From a virus, in IMG/VR virus record IMGVR_UViG_3300042934_001067, positions 1 through 64,000 of that record: a DNA stretch of 64,000 nt. One strand, given 5' to 3'. Under the pieces are notes generated by a model that made no database searches, was not told where the DNA came from, and was given only the letters and a program-made list of their open reading frames with translations. Each line of letters starts with the position of its first letter. The stretch's first letter is position 1. Position numbers and translations under genes: made by a program. Shown piece by piece: positions 41,741 to 49,686 of the stretch.

Positions 41741-42115
41741 ATGAGCGAACCCACACACGAGCAGATCGTCCAGGCGCTGCGGGACGGAGCCCGGGGCCAC
41801 ATGCCGCAGGAGGCCGCCGTGGAACTCCTGATCGAGGAGGAGTGGTGGCTGCGGCGCCTGACGGCGGAGGGCCTGGTCGAGTACACGGACGACCCGGACA
41901 TGCTGGCGGCGGACGGGAAGCCCATGGCGTTCATCGACTGGGTCAAGGCGGCCAAGCACCCCTGGCGAGCGTCCGGCGGTGAACGCGCCCTCCTGCAGGC
42001 CGCCTGCTCCATCGGATCCAGTCAGGTGGAGCTGAGCCTGTCCGACGTCTTCACCAGCATGGACAAGCACAACGCCGGACTGGTCCTCAAGTGGCTCCCC
42101 TGGATCAAGAGGTAG
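41741..42115 (+). CDS. Plus-strand accessory protein, unknown
   Basis: 124 residues, no SD; possible -10 (AACGAT, weak) seven bases upstream of the ATG would make it leaderless. Sequence THEQIVQALRDGARGHMPQE with AVELLIEEEWWLRRLTAEGL, FIDWVKAAKHPWRASGGERA, then LQAACSIGSSQVELSLSDVF and SMDKHNAGLVLKWLPWIKR: all helical, soluble. It lies alone between portal and a convergent 62-residue gene with an 11-base overlap. It resembles a moron with its own promoter; the family is unknown. Confidence 0.7.
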   Translation: MSEPTHEQIVQALRDGARGHMPQEAAVELLIEEEWWLRRLTAEGLVEYTDDPDMLAADGKPMAFIDWVKAAKHPWRASGGERALLQAACSIGSSQVELSLSDVFTSMDKHNAGLVLKWLPWIKR

Positions 42116-42293
42116 AGCCCTTGCGCCGCCGAGGAGCCTTCACCGGCGCGGCCGGGGCCTCCTCGGCCATTCCGTAGGCGACCAGCGTCCGCGCCCGCTC
42201 CCGCTGCCCGTCGGGCAGCGTCACCCACTCACCCGGCTGGTGCGTCTTCCCGTCCAGCGACAGCTGCACGAGCGCCTTCACGGAGCAGCTCAC
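42105..42293 (-). CDS. Small protein, unknown
   Basis: 62 residues with an ATGA overlap to the zinc-ribbon gene upstream. Sequence VKALVQLSLDGKTHQPGEWV and TLPDGQRERARTLVAYGMAE is beta-then-helix, ending in a basic tail (KAPRRRKGSTS). Similar small proteins near portal genes are head components, but no family is certain. Confidence 0.6.
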   Translation of the reverse strand: MSCSVKALVQLSLDGKTHQPGEWVTLPDGQRERARTLVAYGMAEEAPAAPVKAPRRRKGSTS

Positions 42294-42793
42294 CGCGCAC
42301 CTCCCAGGAGCCCGGCCAGGTAGTCGACGTACGCGTCCCGGGCCAGCTGTCGGCCGCCCGCGCGGTAGGAGGACTCCTTCTTCCCGAACGGCGGCCCACC
42401 GCCGGAGTCGTCGTCACCCCCGCCGGAGTCCGGCGGGCCGTCCCCGGAACCCGAGTCGCTTGAGTCGCTGTCCTGGCCGAACGGCGGCGCCCCGCCGTCC
42501 TCCTGGCTCTCCGCGCCGGGCGGCATCGCGTTCGGGTCGTTCGGGTCACCGCCGGGCGGCATACCCGGCATCGACGGGGGCGGCATCCCGGGGATCTGCA
42601 CCGGCATCCCGTCGACCGACTGCGGGAACGCCGAGAACATCGGCTGCACCCGCACGAGGAACGCCTGATTGCAGAACGAGCACTCCGTGTTGCCGTCCGA
42701 GCGGCCGATGACCTGCCCCGAGCCGCAGAACGGGCAGTGCGCGATGGTGACCCCATCGCCGGACTGATGCGCCACCACGGGCCGCAGCGTCAT
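42290..42793 (-). CDS. Zinc-ribbon protein with Pro/Gly linker
   Basis: 167 residues from ATG 42793 (SD GGAGGTGA, eight bases). CPFCGSG...CSFCNQAFLVRVQP gives a four-Cys zinc ribbon (~20-45). Then a PxMPGMPP repeat linker and an acidic Gly/Ser part (~80-140), ending in a short helix. A zinc ribbon plus disordered linker resembles those in the 1072-residue protein. Own promoter-like element. Possibly a minor internal head protein. Confidence 0.6.
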   Translation of the reverse strand: MTLRPVVAHQSGDGVTIAHCPFCGSGQVIGRSDGNTECSFCNQAFLVRVQPMFSAFPQSVDGMPVQIPGMPPPSMPGMPPGGDPNDPNAMPPGAESQEDGGAPPFGQDSDSSDSGSGDGPPDSGGGDDDSGGGPPFGKKESSYRAGGRQLARDAYVDYLAGLLGGAR

Positions 42794-42804
42794 ACCGCTC
42801 ACCT

Positions 42805-42840
42805 CCACCCCCTACAGGCGAAGGACCGGCCTCGGACAGC
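42805..42840 (-). promoter_or_regulatory. Late promoter-like element
   Basis: Minus strand CTGTCC, 20 bases, AGGGGGTGG preceded by CTGT; 11 bases before the zinc-ribbon gene, directly after a terminator. Confidence 0.4.
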
Positions 42841-42843
42841 ACA

Positions 42844-42876
42844 ACGCCCCTCCCATATAGCCGATGGGAGGGGCGT
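42844..42876 (-). terminator. Terminator after the 71-residue membrane protein gene
   Basis: 13-bp perfect stem ACGCCCCTCCCAT/ATGGGAGGGGCGT. Confidence 0.7.
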
Positions 42877-42903
42877 CGCGGTGCAATGCAGGGGCCCAGT
42901 CTA

Positions 42904-43119
42904 TCAGCCGCCGTTGATGATGTGGGGGATGAACCAGGCCGTCAGTCCGAGCCAGGCCGCCGTGAAGACGACCTTGCCCGGTGTGGACTTCGTGCGGAAC
43001 CAGTCCCGGGTGCGCTCGGAGAGGGTGTCGCCCTCGACCTTGTTGAACACCCCGTACATCTCGTAGGCGAACGCGGCGCCCAGGATGGCGCCCCAGCCGA
43101 CGTTCGGGTCCAGGTCCAT
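42904..43119 (-). CDS. Small membrane protein, unknown
   Basis: 71 residues from ATG 43119. Two hydrophobic stretches, VGWGAILGAAFAYEMYGVF and KVVFTAAWLGLTAWFIPHII, separated by an acidic/basic hinge (NKVEGDTLSERTRDWFRTKS). Size and layout would suit a holin or anti-holin, but the better holin candidate is at 29823. Last gene of its unit. Confidence 0.65.
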   Translation of the reverse strand: MDLDPNVGWGAILGAAFAYEMYGVFNKVEGDTLSERTRDWFRTKSTPGKVVFTAAWLGLTAWFIPHIINGG

Positions 43120-43127
43120 GACTGCTC

Positions 43128-44300
43128 CTACTCGAACAGGCTCGCGCCGTGCTGGAAGTGGGTCGGGATGTTCCAGTCCCGCCGCTCGGGCGAGGTGTGG
43201 GCGGGCTCGGCGTGGGAGAAGCCGTGCCCGGCCGGGTCGGTCGGCAGCGGCGCCTGGCCGGTGCCGTGGCCGGTGTCGGCGTGGGAGAACCCGGAGGGCA
43301 CCGGCGGCCGGTAGTGCTCGGAGGCGCCCGGCCCGGCCAGGTTCGCGTCCCACTTCTCGCTCATCTCGCCCCTTGCCTTGTCGAAGCCGGACAGCAGGTC
43401 GTCCGACGCGTGCTGGGTGGTGTACTCGGGGGACGCGCCCGGAGCGGCGGCGTTCGCGTCCCACTTCTTGTCCATCTCGTGCTTCGCGTCGTCGAAGCCG
43501 TGGAGCAGCTCGTGCGACGCTGCCGGGGGCTCCGGGTGCGTCGCGGGCGCGAAGGTGCTCGGGGCCGCGTCGGGTCCGTGCCGCCACCAGTCCTTCAGGC
43601 GCTGGTAGAAGCCCGCCACGGTGGGCTCCAGCGACGCCGTGGCGGTCGTGGCCGCCGCCGGGTTCGTCCGCCCCTCCAGGTCGTCCAGACGCCGGTTGAC
43701 CTCGTCGAAGGTGCCCGTGCCACCAGCGGCGCCCGGGTCAGCCGCCGGACGTCCTGCACTCTCGGGAAGCGCCTTCGGCATCCCGCCCGGCCTCCAGTGC
43801 TTGGCCCGGTCCGTGATCGGGCCGTCGGCCGCGCCGCCCCACGACTCGTACGCCAGCGGATAGGCATCCGCGTGCTTGCGCACGGCCTCGGTGGCCAGCT
43901 TCAGGCAGGTGGCCATCGGCACGCTGGGGTTCTCCCGGGCGGCCGTCGCCGCCAGATGCGCCACGGCCGCGTCCATGCCCCGCTCCTGAGCGGCCGTCAC
44001 CGCCCGTCGCGCGGCCGTCTTCTGCGCGGCCTCCTTCTTCGCGGTGGACAGCAGCTGCCAGCGGCGGGTCAGGTCGGCGGTCAGCTCGGCGACCGGGTAG
44101 CCACGCAGGCTGGCCACCGCCTGCAGCTGGGACTCGGCCAGCGCCAGACGGTTGGCCAGGTCGATGTCGTTGGCCGCCAGGTAGACGAACTGGCCTACCA
44201 GGCGCTCGGTGTCGGCCAGCGCGGCCGTACGGGCCAGCTCGCGCCGTTCCGCGTTGAGGTCGGCGCTTGCGCCGTCCCACATCAGGTCGGAAGTGTCCAT
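43128..44300 (-). CDS. Internal-repeat virion-associated protein, unknown
   Basis: 390 residues. N-terminal ~170 residues helical (RRELARTAALADTERLVGQF, AKKEAAQKTAARRAVTAAQE). The C-terminal half holds two copies of a ~30-residue repeat (LLHGFDDAKHEMDKKWDAN / LLSGFDKARGEMSEKWDAN with PGAS) and two GFSHA segments. No enzyme motif. It sits between membrane and 734-residue genes in the head region and could be packaged; the repeat may be a binding or processing unit. Confidence 0.65.
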   Translation of the reverse strand: MDTSDLMWDGASADLNAERRELARTAALADTERLVGQFVYLAANDIDLANRLALAESQLQAVASLRGYPVAELTADLTRRWQLLSTAKKEAAQKTAARRAVTAAQERGMDAAVAHLAATAARENPSVPMATCLKLATEAVRKHADAYPLAYESWGGAADGPITDRAKHWRPGGMPKALPESAGRPAADPGAAGGTGTFDEVNRRLDDLEGRTNPAAATTATASLEPTVAGFYQRLKDWWRHGPDAAPSTFAPATHPEPPAASHELLHGFDDAKHEMDKKWDANAAAPGASPEYTTQHASDDLLSGFDKARGEMSEKWDANLAGPGASEHYRPPVPSGFSHADTGHGTGQAPLPTDPAGHGFSHAEPAHTSPERRDWNIPTHFQHGASLFE

Positions 44301-44303
44301 GGG

Positions 44304-46508
44304 TCAGGCGCCCTTCTTCTCTTCGAGCAGGCCCGCCTGCACGCGGCGGCGGAACGCGGACGCCGTCGGCGAGAGGCCGGAGCCGGTGTTGGTCGCGGAC
44401 GCCATGCCGGTGTCGGGGATGGTCACCGGCGTGCCCTGCGGGACGGACGGCGCGGGCGGCACGACCGGCTGCCCGAACGGCTCGGCCCCGTTGTAGGGGG
44501 CGGCACCGGCGGGGGCCGCCGCGTTCTGCTGGCCGTCGAGCGGGCCGGGACGGCCGGGGCCGTTGATCGGGGTGTCACCGGTCGGCGACGGCGACGTGGA
44601 CGGGTTCGTCGTGTCCAGGTCGATGCCGGTGGCGGCCTCGACGCGCAGGTACGTCCCGTCCGTCGGCAGGACCTGGGCGGCGGCGACCTTGTGGGTCAGC
44701 TCCCGGTGCCGGGTGATCCGCTCGCCCAGGCCCGGCTCCACTTCAGCCAGCGAGGCGTGCACGGACAGCCACGCCAGCCGCTGGCTGGGCAGGTCGGTGA
44801 GCGCCGCGTAGATCCCGGCCTCCAGCTCCGGCGAGCCCGGCCGCACGACCGGCACGCCCGGCTTCCAGCGGGCCGCGTACTTGTAGCCGCGCTGGAAGTC
44901 CGGGTGGGCCATCTCCTGCTTCGAGGCGACCTTCCGGGACGCGAACGCCGGGTGCATCCGGCCGGTGCCGTTGTCGCCGCCCATCGACACCGGCACGTTC
45001 TGCGCGGGCGCGGACGGCGCCGCGTTGGTGTAGGACTGGGTGTAGGCGGGAGCGGCGTGGGCGTCACCGAAGGACGGCGCAGCGTCCGGGTTGGCGGCAT
45101 CCGCCGCGCCGCTCCCGGCCTCCTGGACGTTGCGCGGCGGCGTGGTCGCCGGGGAGTTCGCGATGTTCGGCTGCGGGAACTGGTGGGGCTGGGTCCACTG
45201 GTCGGCCTGCACCCGCCGCGAGGCGTGCGCCTGGTGGCCGCCGGAGACCTCCCCGCCCTGGTCGTAGTGGGCCTGGCCGGTCATGCCGTCGGCCTGCTCG
45301 CCCTCGTCGAGGAGCCACGGGAACGCCACGGTGGTCGGAAGCGGCGTCGTGTGCGCCTGGTTGTTGACGTCGGTGGTCTGCTGGACCTGCTGCAGCCCGG
45401 ACGCGGCCTCCTTCTTCCGGCCGGGGAACGCCGGGCCCGCCTGCTGGGTCTGCTCGGTCTCCTCCTGCGCGGGCTCGGCCTCCGGCTGCTGGGCAGGACC
45501 GCCCTGGACCGGGATGTCGGCGTAGTCGGAGTGCCCGCCCGCCCGTTCCGGCGTGGAGTTCCCCCCGGCCGGGCCCTCACCGGCGAGCGAGGAGCCGCCC
45601 TCACCCCCGCCGCCGCTTCCGCCCAGCGACGGCTCCGCGCCCGGGCCGGTCATGTTCCCGGTCTCCGAGTGCCCGCCGGGCACCTCGGGGCTGGAGTTCC
45701 CGCCGCCGTTGACGGCCTGCTGGATCGCCGGGGCCCGGCTGGAGGTCTCCGTCCCGACGACGCCCTCGTTCATGTCGTTGACCGGCGGCGCGAAGTTGTC
45801 GAAGACGTCCGGAGGCAGCGGCGTCGCCTTCTCCGTCACCCCGTCCGGGGCCGTGGTCTGCTGGATCTGGTCCAGCCCGGACGCCGCCTCGTGCACGACC
45901 GCCCGGGACCGCAGGAACGCCGCGTAGTCCACGAACACCGACTCCGCCGTGGCAGCCTGCGTGCCCAGGCTCGCCGCGACGTGCCGCGCCATGCCCTTGG
46001 CCTGCTCGGTGAACTCCTGCTCGTCCCGCACGACGTTCTCCGGCACGTTGCCGTACCACAGGGCGGCCTGCGCGACCATGCGGCCGTGGTCGAACTCGTC
46101 GTCGGCGACCTCGCTCCCCAGCCAGTCCGACTCGGTCGTCCCGCGCGCGGTCCGGGAGATGACCGGCGTCATCGCCTCCCGGATCGCGGTGTCGGCCAGG
46201 TCCGCCTCACGGTCCAGGGCGGCGGTCCGCTGGGCAGCCCGGTCGAGGTCGTCGAGCTGCTTGACGAGCTGCAGCTGCTCGTCGAACGTGGCGGCGCTCT
46301 CGATCCGCTTCAGCAGCTCGGAGCGTTGGGTGCTGGGCGACATGCTGTTCTCCTCCTGCGCGCCCGCGCGGCGCATCCGGCGGCGTACGGACTTGTCTTC
46401 GCGGGAGGGGTTGCGGCGCGCACCACGCACAGCAGGACGCATCGGCTCACGAACGGACTCGTCATCGGTCCACAGGTCGTCCAGCGCATCCCGGTCTGTG
46501 TCGTACAC
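44304..46508 (-). CDS. Large low-complexity head-region protein with repeats
   Basis: 734 residues from GTG 46508 (better SD spacing than a GTG three codons earlier). N-terminal helical domain (~60-215), a long Gly/Pro/Ser/Gln-rich central part with duplicated motifs AASGLDQIQQTT / AASGLQQVQQTT each followed by TPLP, and GNSSPEVPGGHS / GNSTPERAGGHS, then a compact C-terminal domain (~530-640: HPDFQRGYKYAARWKPG, DLPSQRLAWLSVHASLAEVE). The VAFPW motif also occurs in the scaffold-like protein. Possibly an internal head or injected protein; function unknown. Confidence 0.65.
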   Translation of the reverse strand: MYDTDRDALDDLWTDDESVREPMRPAVRGARRNPSREDKSVRRRMRRAGAQEENSMSPSTQRSELLKRIESAATFDEQLQLVKQLDDLDRAAQRTAALDREADLADTAIREAMTPVISRTARGTTESDWLGSEVADDEFDHGRMVAQAALWYGNVPENVVRDEQEFTEQAKGMARHVAASLGTQAATAESVFVDYAAFLRSRAVVHEAASGLDQIQQTTAPDGVTEKATPLPPDVFDNFAPPVNDMNEGVVGTETSSRAPAIQQAVNGGGNSSPEVPGGHSETGNMTGPGAEPSLGGSGGGGEGGSSLAGEGPAGGNSTPERAGGHSDYADIPVQGGPAQQPEAEPAQEETEQTQQAGPAFPGRKKEAASGLQQVQQTTDVNNQAHTTPLPTTVAFPWLLDEGEQADGMTGQAHYDQGGEVSGGHQAHASRRVQADQWTQPHQFPQPNIANSPATTPPRNVQEAGSGAADAANPDAAPSFGDAHAAPAYTQSYTNAAPSAPAQNVPVSMGGDNGTGRMHPAFASRKVASKQEMAHPDFQRGYKYAARWKPGVPVVRPGSPELEAGIYAALTDLPSQRLAWLSVHASLAEVEPGLGERITRHRELTHKVAAAQVLPTDGTYLRVEAATGIDLDTTNPSTSPSPTGDTPINGPGRPGPLDGQQNAAAPAGAAPYNGAEPFGQPVVPPAPSVPQGTPVTIPDTGMASATNTGSGLSPTASAFRRRVQAGLLEEKKGA

Positions 46509-46525
46509 GCGAATCACCCCTCCTT

Positions 46526-46561
46526 CCGCCCCTTGGAGGGCCGAAGGAGGGGTGAGACAGG
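46526..46561 (-). promoter_or_regulatory. Late promoter-like element
   Basis: Minus strand CTGTCT, 20 bases, AAGGGGCGG; 17 bases before the 734-residue gene. Confidence 0.45.
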
Positions 46562-46580
46562 AAGAGGGAGAGGGAGGCTG

Positions 46581-48353
46581 TCAGCGACCGCCCTTGTTCG
46601 GCAGGTGCGGTCCGATGTACCCGATCTGCACCCTGCCCGTGGGACCGGCCGTGTCGTCGTAGAAGTGCAGGCGCGGCGCCGGAGGGCCGCCGAGCCCGAT
46701 CCGCATGTGCGCGTCCATGCACACCTCGCCCAGCCCGGGCACCGCGAACATCCGCGTCCTGCGCACCCGGTGGTCGGACCCGCCGTTCTTCACCGACGTG
46801 TCCGACGCCTCATGCATCGTCTTCGGGATCAGCGCCGTGGCCTGCGGCCACTCCAGGTACGCCGTGAAGTGCGGGAGTACATCCGGCCCGTGCTCGGCCT
46901 TCGCCTGCCCGTACGCCTCCAGCGCCTCCAGCGCCTCCCATGTCCGCCGCAGCCACGTCCGGGTCTTCGTGTGCCCGTACAGCTTCTGCAGCGGCCCGTG
47001 CACGCTGTCGAGGACGACCACATGCTGCAGCAGCCCGCTGGCCAGCTCCAGCAGCTCCTGCCAGCTCTTCGGCCCCTCCGGCCGATCCGGCGCCGGATCG
47101 GCGTACGACTGGCCCGGCACCTGGGCCCGCTCCCGCCGCAGCCACGCCACCTCGCTGGTCAGCCGCTCCACCTCGGCCTCGGCTGCCTCGTGCGCAGCCC
47201 ACGCCTCCTCGGCCTGCTCCATGGCCCGCCGGGTCTCACTGGACTGCGCCTCCTCCAGGAGCCGCTTCACGGCACTCTCAGCCGCCTCCTTGAGCTGCAG
47301 CAGCTTCTGGCCGTGCTGCTGCTCGGCCGTCAGCTCACCCCGCAGCTCGGTGAGCATCAGGTTCAGCCGCTCGTTCTCCTCTTCCGCGCGCCGCTTTTCC
47401 TCCAGCAGCCGCGAGGGTGCCGGGGCGATCTGGGGCAGCGCCCAGTTCTCGTGGAAGTCCTCGATCTCGGAGCGGACCTCCCGTTCGTAGTGCACCGGCA
47501 GCCGGGAGTACCGGACGACCGCCTCGGCGATCTCCTTCCGCAGCTGCTCCACCCCGCCGCCCGGCGGCCGACGGATACTGCAGTCGGCGACCGACCATCC
47601 CTCGGGACGGGGCCGGTTCGGCACGATCACCGCGCCACCCCACGGCACCTGGACCTTCAGGTCTCCCAGCTCCGTGTTGGCCTCCTGGTCCTGGTCGCCC
47701 CACAGCAGCGTTTCCACGACCCTTCCGGTCAGGCTCGGCGGCAGCAGCTTCGCCAGCCCCGGACTGTCCTCCTCCCTGACGTCGTCGATGTGCCGCCAGT
47801 CGTGCGTCAGCACCGTGATGTACGGCGCGTACGCCGTCAGCTCGGTCAGAACGCTCTGGGTCGGAACGTTCGCGCCGAAGCTGGTGGAGTCGAGGAGCGT
47901 CATCTGCCCGGAGGCCCAGTCGCAGGTCAGAAAGGGGTCCTTCGACAGGTCGAAGAACATCTCCAGGGGCGAGGGCCACTGTTCCTGCCACGGCTGGTCG
48001 GCCTCGGCCGTCAGCATCCATTCCATGCCGATACGCACGGCGCCGGGCTGGGAGAGGGCCTTCCTCGTCAGGCTCCTGTCCGTGGCCTCGCTCTTGCTGG
48101 GACGGATCTGCAGCCGGGCCCGGATGCAGGCGCCGTCACCAGTCCTCCAGGCAGCGTCGAATCCCCACCACCAGTCGCGGCACGCTCCAGCATCGTCAGG
48201 GTTGAACTCACGCAATTGCAGGATCCGCGACTGCTGGTGCAGGTCCTCGGTCCGTGCCTGGATGGACCGGAGGAAGTTCGGAACCCGGGAGTACCCCCGG
48301 GTCGACCACACCGTGTCCGGGCGGGGCAGAAACTGGTCCTTGCGCTTCGCCAT
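46581..48353 (-). CDS. Large soluble protein of unknown function with coiled coil
   Basis: 590 residues. About 1-290 mixed alpha/beta (FDAAWRTGDGACIRARLQIR, DSTSFGANVPTQSVLTELTA), 310-400 a long coiled coil (RRAEEENERLNLMLTELRGE, HEAAEAEVERLTSEVAWLRR), and a beta-rich end: RTRMFAVPGLGEVCMDAHMR and PRLHFYDDTAGPTGRVQIGY then IGPHLPN. A similar '..MxAHxRI....PRLHFYDD....VGYIGxHLPN' end is what I recall in many unnamed actinomycete proteins. No Walker or nuclease motif, so not a terminase. It may be a host-derived cargo gene. Confidence 0.7.
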   Translation of the reverse strand: MAKRKDQFLPRPDTVWSTRGYSRVPNFLRSIQARTEDLHQQSRILQLREFNPDDAGACRDWWWGFDAAWRTGDGACIRARLQIRPSKSEATDRSLTRKALSQPGAVRIGMEWMLTAEADQPWQEQWPSPLEMFFDLSKDPFLTCDWASGQMTLLDSTSFGANVPTQSVLTELTAYAPYITVLTHDWRHIDDVREEDSPGLAKLLPPSLTGRVVETLLWGDQDQEANTELGDLKVQVPWGGAVIVPNRPRPEGWSVADCSIRRPPGGGVEQLRKEIAEAVVRYSRLPVHYEREVRSEIEDFHENWALPQIAPAPSRLLEEKRRAEEENERLNLMLTELRGELTAEQQHGQKLLQLKEAAESAVKRLLEEAQSSETRRAMEQAEEAWAAHEAAEAEVERLTSEVAWLRRERAQVPGQSYADPAPDRPEGPKSWQELLELASGLLQHVVVLDSVHGPLQKLYGHTKTRTWLRRTWEALEALEAYGQAKAEHGPDVLPHFTAYLEWPQATALIPKTMHEASDTSVKNGGSDHRVRRTRMFAVPGLGEVCMDAHMRIGLGGPPAPRLHFYDDTAGPTGRVQIGYIGPHLPNKGGR

Positions 48354-48426
48354 GGCGATCTCCCTTTGCTGTGGCGGTAGTCAGATTGTGTCGAGAGGCA
48401 CCGACAACCACCGCCAAAGCACAGAA

Positions 48427-48972
48427 TCAGCGCATCTGGTAGCGAGATTCCGTCGGGCCGTACTGGCCCTGATAGTGGTTGCCCGCGCTCCCGTACGGCC
48501 GCTCGGGGGCGGCCGACATCGGGATCAGGCACAGCTGGGCGATCGGCATCATGCGGCGCAGCCGGATCGGGCGGCCCGACAGGTTGGCGATCTCCAGCGT
48601 GATCTGTCCGGTGAACCCGGGGTCGATGAAGCCCGCCGTCACGTGCACGGTCAGGCCCAACCGGCCCAGGGAACTCTTGCCTTCGACCCTGGCCGCCAGG
48701 TCCGGCGGCAGGGTCACGCGCTCGACGGTGCAGGCCAGGAGGAAGTCCCCCGGGTCCAGCAGCCAGCCGTCCTCGCCGATCTGGTCGAGTGCGGTGTGCC
48801 GGGGCTGGATGTCCGCGACGTCGATCTCGGCCCACTTCGGTCCGGCGAGGGTGCGCACGTACTGGTCGAGGAGCAGGTCGACCGAGGCGGGCTGTACCCG
48901 CTCGGGGTCGAACGGAGAGACGTCCAGGTCCCCTTGGGTGATGCGGTCGGTGATCTGCCAGTCGGCGAGCAT
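48427..48972 (-). CDS. dcd: dCTP deaminase
   Basis: 181 residues. Signature ARVEGKSSLGRLGLTVHVTA with the catalytic region AGFIDPGFTGQITLEIANLS, typical of Dcd, plus SVDLLLDQYV near residue 30 and the C-terminal GNHYQGQYGPTESRYQ loop. It converts dCTP to dUTP (some actinobacterial homologues go on to dUMP), feeding ThyX at 16910. Trimeric cytosolic enzyme. Preceded by the rightmost late promoter-like element, so it marks the border of that promoter class. Confidence 0.93.
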   Translation of the reverse strand: MLADWQITDRITQGDLDVSPFDPERVQPASVDLLLDQYVRTLAGPKWAEIDVADIQPRHTALDQIGEDGWLLDPGDFLLACTVERVTLPPDLAARVEGKSSLGRLGLTVHVTAGFIDPGFTGQITLEIANLSGRPIRLRRMMPIAQLCLIPMSAAPERPYGSAGNHYQGQYGPTESRYQMR

Positions 48973-48988
48973 GTGGTGGCCCCTTTCT

Positions 48989-49024
48989 CCACCCCATAGG
49001 CCCGCCGACCGGCGGAGCGACAGC
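48989..49024 (-). promoter_or_regulatory. Late promoter-like element of dcd
   Basis: Minus strand CTGTCG, 20 bases, ATGGGGTGG; 16 bases before the dcd start. No copy is found at higher coordinates. Confidence 0.4.
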
Positions 49025-49034
49025 TACCCCCGCT

Positions 49035-49517
49035 TCACGCCGCACTCCGCAGCGGCCGGGCGTGGCCGGACGCCTTCTGGTCTGCGACACCGAGGACGAC
49101 GGCGGAAGCGCACGGCCACCTCACCGTGCTGATGCCTGTCATCGTCCACAGGTCACCATCGAGGCTGATTGTGGTGCTGCGGTGCACGATCTGGCACCGC
49201 CTGCAGATCAGGCCGATGGCCCGCCCGTCGATGAACCCGGACACCGGCCGGTGTCCGAAGTCGGCGGCCGACGCGAACGGCACACCCCGGCCCGGCAGGC
49301 ACGCCAGACACGGCCGCTTCCCGGACAGGTAGTACGCGTAGTGCTCAGGCGCCCGCCGGACGGCGTAGCCGCCGAACCACGGCGCGCCGAGCGGGTAGTC
49401 GTCGGGACTGTCGCCGTCCCACAGGGCCTGCGCCGACTCCAGCGCGTGGCAGTCCTGTGTTCCGTGGTACTTCCTGCCGCCCTGCGAGTAGAACACCATG
49501 GTCAGCTCGTCAGCCAC
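49035..49517 (-). CDS. Cys/His-rich protein, unknown
   Basis: 160 residues. Two ligand-like clusters: KYHGTQDCHALESAQ with CLACLPG, and GLICRRCQIVHRS, suggesting one or two zinc sites. The first pattern (YHxxxxCHAL...C) recalls small zinc-binding domains of unknown role. Beta-rich C-terminus. It overlaps the following 58-residue membrane gene by eight bases. Confidence 0.65.
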   Translation of the reverse strand: MADELTMVFYSQGGRKYHGTQDCHALESAQALWDGDSPDDYPLGAPWFGGYAVRRAPEHYAYYLSGKRPCLACLPGRGVPFASAADFGHRPVSGFIDGRAIGLICRRCQIVHRSTTISLDGDLWTMTGISTVRWPCASAVVLGVADQKASGHARPLRSAA

Positions 49518-49686
49518 GGCGCTCTCCCGCCTGCGCGAGGCGCGCAGGCAGCCCCCACGGCCAGAACCACACGGTGATGGCGACGAGCCAGCCGACGAAG
49601 ATCGCCACGTCGAGGAATCCCGTGAACCAGTCTGCGGCGGCGCCAGCGGCGACTCCGGCCGCCGCGCCCCCTACAGTGCGCCACAT
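49510..49686 (-). CDS. Small membrane protein, unknown
   Basis: 58 residues from ATG 49686. A Gly/Ala-rich helix (TVGGAAAGVAAGAAADWF) and a membrane segment DVAIFVGWLVAITVWFWPW, then a basic tail. Its start overlaps the stop of the next gene upstream. It forms a pair with the 65-residue membrane gene; a role in the membrane (exclusion or lysis control) is possible but unproven. Confidence 0.62.
   Translation of the reverse strand: MWRTVGGAAAGVAAGAAADWFTGFLDVAIFVGWLVAITVWFWPWGLPARLAQAGERRG

Noticed and set aside
46581-48353. Large terminase subunit
   Set aside because: No Walker A/B or nuclease motifs; coiled coil in the middle.
1514-49024. The AAGGGGTGA box as the end of small leader peptides (..K-G-stop)
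   Set aside because: Spacers of 20 and 21 bases break the frame, several copies lack TGA in frame, and no start codons are conserved.
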